60,000 nt of DNA. Origin: Diphasiastrum complanatum (taxonomy: Eukaryota > Streptophyta > Lycopodiopsida > Lycopodiales > Lycopodiaceae). The position numbers and the translations under genes are program-made. Each line of letters starts with the position of its first letter. The first letter of the stretch is position 1. Positions 54,991 to 60,000 of the stretch are shown piece after piece. Location of the stretch: positions 22,568,657-22,628,656 of the forward strand of contig CM055094.1 in NCBI GenBank assembly GCA_029204225.1, written 5' to 3'. A model generated the notes under the pieces. The model did not search any database, was not told where the DNA came from, and saw only the letters and a list, made by a program, of their open reading frames with translations.

Positions 54991-57199
54991 AGATTACATA
55001 CTAGACTAATGCAAGGAATCAAGTAGGCAAGTCAATAATAACGATACTATCTAGTGATGAGTACTTTATTTCATATAATAATCTCTTTGGTTTTGGGTTG
55101 TTTCCATGAATTTGTATAATGTCAAATATTTGTTTAGACACAACACATATATAAAAGTGCAATAGCAGATAATGCTTTGGCTCGACTATTCAACAAGGAG
55201 TTCTTAGTGTGCATTTAGGAGCTACAATATTGCATCAAGACAATAAAAAAAATTGGCTTGCTACAAAAGTGTCCCAACTTTAGCTCGGGGATTTTGCCAA
55301 TCTCCATGAAACCGAAGAAGGTGAAATGAAGAGAGAATGTTTGTTGCTAGTAAAACGAGAGAGCCCATACACATTTAAACATTTGTTATAATGCATTCTA
55401 ATCACAAACTACAATGAAGTCAATTCATGTTATAAGTACTAATTATGCTATAATGGTGACTACTCTCTCTTATGTATTTCGTATCAAACTTTGTTCCAAT
55501 CCTTTGAGAGAAACCTCTATGAATTGATTTGCGAGGATAAGCAATTTCAAAGAAATTTTAAAATTTTAGCTAGTTCTTGTTAAGGTCGTAAGTAGTTTTC
55601 AATCTCTTCCTTTCCATTTTATTGCACTTAAAGCTTATTTATTCTAAGGCTTGAAGAAAGCTTTTGAGACCCAACAGTACCTTGGCAGGTGAAAATTTTC
55701 CATTTTAAATAAAGTACGTAGGGTGAAAAAATAAAGCTTGATAGTATAGTGTGACTTGAGCTCCATTAGATTTAGCTAAGCCAAGGTAATATTGTAATGA
55801 ATTGGAAAAATAACATGCAACACTAAATGTTGACACTAGCCTCTTCATGAAAGAGCGAGCAACTTAGTGATTGACATCGTGACCATTTTATTTTTAAATG
55901 ATGTTCGTCAATTCTTTTGATGGCATAATTTTGTAAATTATTGAAATGAATAGATTTACATTGTATTATATGCAATTTGCTTGAGCTTTTTGACTAAGCT
56001 ATGTCCAATATCAAGGATCTTAATCTACATATGTTTCACCAAATCTATAACGGAGCACACATTGTTCTGAAGCTTCAGCTTCACAACTTGCCCTTCTGTC
56101 TTCTGAAGAAGGAATATTCCAAGTCCACATCGGGTCTTAGAGTTGATGTCAATACTTTCATATTCATCTATTGATGTAGATTACATATCATTCATATAAC
56201 TGATAACCAAGTTGAAGTTCTGAAACCTGTATTGGGGAAATATTTGTAGTGGTTTGAATGCCATTTGCTACTAAAGATGGGAATTTGCACCTCTTTTTGT
56301 CAGCTTACAGAAATGCTACCTGTTTTAAGTGCATAATATTTGCAGTTTTCCATATCCATACAAGCATCCATTACTACAAGCTACTTACCAAGCTAGCTGT
56401 CACAGATAGATGTTAATCATGACAAGACATACAGCTGTGTTTCTTCATGTGAACGCATAGAGGATGTAGAATTCTTCACTATATTGGTGCCACCTACTGA
56501 GATCCTCATATAAGTACTCGTTACATTCATTCATGCATGCATTATTATTTTTGAACTAAATTCATGCCACACATACAAAGTTCCAATATCATCATCATTC
56601 ACTTATATCATCCATAATATGGACTAAATGCTACATGTCTGCTCACATCAATAATCATAAAGACTACGCACTTAAGAAAAGGTGCACACATGTAGAGAAA
56701 AACCCATACATTAAGTTTCACCATTGTTCCAATGGACAAGAAAACTCAGCCATGATGAAATCTAGCACAAAAAATCAAAGTACTAATATTGAGTTTAGAA
56801 CAATAGCTCAGGCAGAAGGTTGAGGTACTAAGTGTCAGGTGAAGTGAGACCAAACCAGAAAATATGAGTTACAAAGTAAATGAGGTACTCCAATCAGGTA
56901 AGCTGAGATATCTCATTTGAAAAAGAGGAGAGATTGCCCCAGTTCTGAACATGTATGAATGCCCTTCCTGCTTACAATTGATGGCACAAAGGGTCCTAAA
57001 TCACTGCAAAGAGAATGTGATGGTTAGCAGAATCCTCCTTTTGCTATCAACAGCTATTCTGAAAAGTTTCTCCCTTCACATTTTTGTTTACAAAGGATTT
57101 TGCATGCTTATATTTCAAAATGGATGAAGAAGCTGGCATTTACCAGACTATAAGGTACAAAACAAGGAAAAATATAAGCCAAGCGAAGACCACCTTTCC
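54991..57199. other. No gene identified; 3' flank of SDIR1-like gene
   Basis: AT-rich, stops in all frames, no element signature. The right-hand end should include the 3' UTR of the minus-strand RING gene. The small open frame at 56635-56823 has no recognisable features. Confidence 0.5.
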
Positions 57200-58919
57200 T
57201 CAGCCAATTTGAATCATGGATATAGCGCTGCCACTGTTGGAGCCATCTTGCCATGCTGGAGTCAGCCGAAATTTGCAGACTGGGCAAGTAGCTTGTTGTC
57301 TCAACCATTGATCAATGCAAATGGCATGAAACTAGTCAAAAGCAACAAGAAGATACAGTAAGCACATTCCTACAAAAGAATAAACAAAAAATACATGCTA
57401 AGCAAATTGCTCTAATCCTCACATCATAGTCGCAAGCATTAGAATTAATTCATATGAATCATCATTCACATCAAATCACTTCTCGTTTACAGTTTGAATC
57501 ATTCTAGTGAAAAATGAATCAAGAAGAACCATAATGTTTTTTTATTTTTACAAAAAAATCATTAAAAAATTCATGTTCTTTTAGAATAGTAACGCTTCCT
57601 TACAAATTTGATTCAAATCCAAATCTATTCGAAACAATCGAGAGGGCTTCAAATCATGACTAGTTTTTACTATGGTACACAGTGTAACTTTTATGTAAAT
57701 GCTGGAGCTGGAAATTGAGTTATTTTTTGATCGGCAGAGATACTAACCTGATGCAGACAAGGCAAACTTCGTAGTAATTCACCCTCCATAACATGCTCCA
57801 GGCAGACACTGCACGTGAACTCCTCCTCCAATTTCTTTGTAGGAGACTCTGAGCTTCCAAAGTCAGTCCTTTTCTGCAGGAGCAAAGTAGTTGGCCAACA
57901 GAAGGAACAATATGTCAAGTAAAACGGAACCTGGCAATAGAGATAACAAGCCATTGTATGATGTATGCCTTACAAGTTTGTAATACCTCTATATGCATCC
58001 TACTCAGGCTGTGTTCTAGGCTTGGGATGCAGCGAAGTTCCAAAATAAATAGAGGCATCTCATCAAGACTGATAATGATTTAACCTAAACCCTAATTCAA
58101 TTACAGGAAATGTCAGAAACAACAGCATAATCTAAAGAGACTCCTTGTATATTTAACACATACATTTCAATTCAGTGTACATTATTGGACCCATTGGAAT
58201 CTTCGATAGTCTTTGCTAAGAATCATAATATTCAGTTGCATGTGCAATAGCAGTCATAAGTTAGCAAACAAATCATTTCCACCCAGTTTAGAATCTTATA
58301 GATATTAGATTGCTAATGAATACATGCATTCCAAAGTTTAATGTTGCTTGTAGAAAGCTGAATTCTGAAACCAGATTAGTGTTTACAGAACAAACTAGAT
58401 AATAGATTCCATGTTGAAATGTTCCAACTTCCACCTAACATTGTAATTTATGATTTATCAATGATCACAAACTAGATAATAGATTCCACGTTCCAACTTC
58501 CATGTAACATTGTAATTTATGACTTATCAATGATCCATCATCAAACATCCATCACACGGTATGCCACGTAAACATTTAAATACTATGAAAAACATTGAAA
58601 AGCAAATTAAAAAATCGTTCATTTCTTTTTTCCAATTCTCTGATTCGAATCAGACCAGAATGATCCATTGACAAATCACAATTCGTTCGCCAACGGATTG
58701 TGACTCATGGAAACACTAAATGAACTTAAAGCTAGCAACTGTCAGAAATGGAAAATTATCTCTTTAGAACCTACTATGTGGTTAGCATACACATACAAAA
58801 AGGCTACAAAAGATACTTAAAACCTACCTATCCAATCAAAAACCCAGAAAAGCGAAGAACATACCGAGAGTAGATCATTTGCAGTGGTCGAGGCAGTTTG
58901 TTGTTGAACCATTGATTCA
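57200..58919 (-). CDS. SDIR1: SDIR1-like RING-H2 E3 ubiquitin ligase, 3' exons only
   Basis: Three exons on the minus strand: 58919-58865 (55 bases, phase 1 start, ending TCG|GTATG), 57873-57748 (126 bases, CAG|GTTAG) and 57331-57200 (132 bases, acceptor ACTAG, TGA at 57202-57200). All introns are GT-AG (991 and 416 bases). They encode a Ser/Thr/Gln segment, then the full RING-H2: CSVC..., PCLHQ at the splice, FHAICIDQWL and CPVC. The RING and its splice position strongly resemble plant SDIR1, an ER-membrane E3 ligase promoting abscisic-acid and stress signalling. The N-terminal membrane segments lie upstream, beyond the window edge. The short tail after CKF (23 residues) differs from SDIR1 of flowering plants. 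No damage is visible. Confidence 0.75.
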
Positions 58920-59792
58920 CTGCAAAGAAAGAGCAAACCAATACAAGTATAATTATCTGAAGCTGTTCAAAGAATCCATTGTCACCAGCAATGGTCCCCA
59001 AAACCCAGATTTGAATTCGAACCCCTCATAATGACAAAAAAGCTTCCGTCAATAATTCTTTGAATACATTAAAAAAAAAATTCTCTTGTATGTCCTCATT
59101 TGTCTGGCAGACCTCATGGAGTGGAAAAGAAGTCCTAACCAACTGACTAATTATTCGAGGACTGCTTCTTACATGTAGCAAAACATTGTTTCTGTGACTC
59201 AGAACATATAGAAAATTTCTTGTTCCCTGTAAAGCTTCATTTGTATGATGATGAAAGAAAGAGCACCATAAAATTGCAGCTGGCAGTGGGTGCTATGAAG
59301 TGGAAAATCGGCAATAATTCATGAATGCCTGAACTTCTAACAAAATGATATGCACGTCATCTCATCAAAGTAGAGTAGGGTGAAGATGTAAATGCGTATT
59401 CAAATTCGGGATTTGCAGACAAATGAAGAAAGTGTATTATTCATCTGTTTCCATTGGTGAACCTTCCTCCCATCAATTCATGATTGATACAGCTTTGATT
59501 GATCCTTTCCTGCGATTTGTTGAATAATCTCATTCTATTTTGCATTATTTATTGGTATATACCAAAAAAAATGCCCTTTTGCACGAATGAATGATAAATG
59601 CCATTGAAACTTCGTAAACAAAACAAATAAGTGTTTTTTCTGAATTAATAACTCTTTCATTTCCAAATCTGTATAAATATCCTTGAGAATCAGAAGTAGG
59701 TATTCGATGGTCCAAATATGCGTGTGTACTCAGTAATTACTGAATAACCGAACTGGAATAATAATTGTCCATAGTTGCTTTTTGTTTTTTTT
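58920..59792. other. Probable intron of the SDIR1-like gene
   Basis: The exon at 58919 starts with a codon's third base, so at least one further exon must lie upstream on the minus strand. None is recognisable to 60000, so this stretch is most simply intron. AT-rich, no coding motif. Confidence 0.45.
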
Positions 59793-59865
59793 GTTTGGAT
59801 AGCTCAGGTGGTTAGAGCGAAGGACTGAAAATCCGTGTTCAGTGGTTCGAATCCACTTCTAAACA
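59793..59865 (+). tRNA. trnF-GAA: tRNA-Phe (GAA), plant mitochondrial type
   Basis: 73 nt with acceptor stem GTTTGGA/TCTAAAC (one G-T), D-arm GCTC/GAGC, anticodon loop CTGAAAA (GAA), T-arm AGTGG-TTCGAAT-CCACT and discriminator A. The anticodon stem AAGGA/TCCGT has one mismatch. GGACTGAAAATCC and the CAGTGGTTCGAATCCACTTC arm are those of the native plant mitochondrial trnF. In a nuclear context it is likely a mitochondrial insertion (NUMT) in an intron of the SDIR1-like gene, antisense to it. Whether it is transcribed is unknown. Confidence 0.85.
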
Positions 59866-60000
59866 CAGTAGAGTGAAGCCTGGCGATTCAAGCATCTCTG
59901 GGGAGGGGGAGTTCGGCGGAGAATAAAACAAGTCTTTTCTCTCGAGAAAAGTCTCGATTTCTGTGACACACATGCAAAGTTTGTTTTTGGCTTTGGACAA
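59866..60000. other. Sequence downstream of trnF with inverted repeat
   Basis: CTTTTCTC-TC-GAGAAAAG at 59934-59951 is a perfect 8-bp inverted repeat with a 2-base centre. No coding. This stretch may be further mitochondrial-derived sequence; I cannot confirm it from memory. Confidence 0.4.

Noticed and set aside
57108-57308. Minus-strand frame MVETTSYLPSLQ
   Set aside because: Out-of-frame shadow of the last SDIR1-like exon, whose correct frame gives WLRQQATCPVC.

Overview
The window reads as nuclear DNA of a land plant with a large, retrotransposon-saturated genome. Three things point that way: Ty1/copia and Ty3/gypsy elements whose primer-binding sites match plant initiator-Met tRNA, a plant RING-H2 gene with introns close to SDIR1, and a tRNA-Phe of the plant mitochondrial type. 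Long (CT)n, (TG)n and (TA)n tracts and pure G and C runs fit a repeat-rich genome, perhaps a fern or other non-flowering plant, but the species cannot be fixed from this sequence.

Layout. 1-5079: decayed Ty3/gypsy element (gag, protease, reverse transcriptase). 5080-5170: scrap of a short LTR. 5351-12505: second copy of the same gypsy family (protease to integrase) followed by an extra coiled-coil ORF region. 12507-14225: a copia 3' end on the plus strand, then a minus-strand copia lacking RT. 14230-14850: a fragment resembling a bacterial/phage-type DNA N4/N6 methyltransferase, foreign to known copia or gypsy elements. 14851-17691: AT-rich, microsatellites, weak exon candidates. 17692-23998: nearly full-length copia (family A) with a 925-bp internal inversion; it appears to have landed on a splice donor of an unknown minus-strand gene. 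24130-27302: no clear gene, a minisatellite, a hairpin repeat and SSRs. 27303-33552: chromodomain Ty3/gypsy element lacking a protease region. 33553-36912: copia scrap plus a minus-strand gypsy with an inverted integrase core. 36915-43614: short LTR, leader and a copia pol (family B) with a foreign copia scrap between RT and RNase H. 43615-47006: minus-strand copia C with its 5' LTR, beside a tRNA-derived sequence. 47100-51320: mixed repeat, minus-strand copia D lacking RT, and a large LTR. 51480-53364: second family-A copia, truncated. 53494-53959: LTR and PBS of a small minus-strand element set against a gypsy gag fragment (53960-54990). 54991-57199: no gene seen. 57200-58919: 3' exons of a minus-strand SDIR1-like E3 ligase gene. 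59793-59865: mitochondrial-type tRNA-Phe.

Almost all protein-coding sequence belongs to retroelements, and every element is broken by stops, frameshifts, deletions or inversions. The SDIR1-like exons are the only convincingly intact host coding sequence. The observations most worth following are the methyltransferase-like fragment, the post-integrase ORF behind a conserved TATA box, and two separate internal inversions inside LTR elements.
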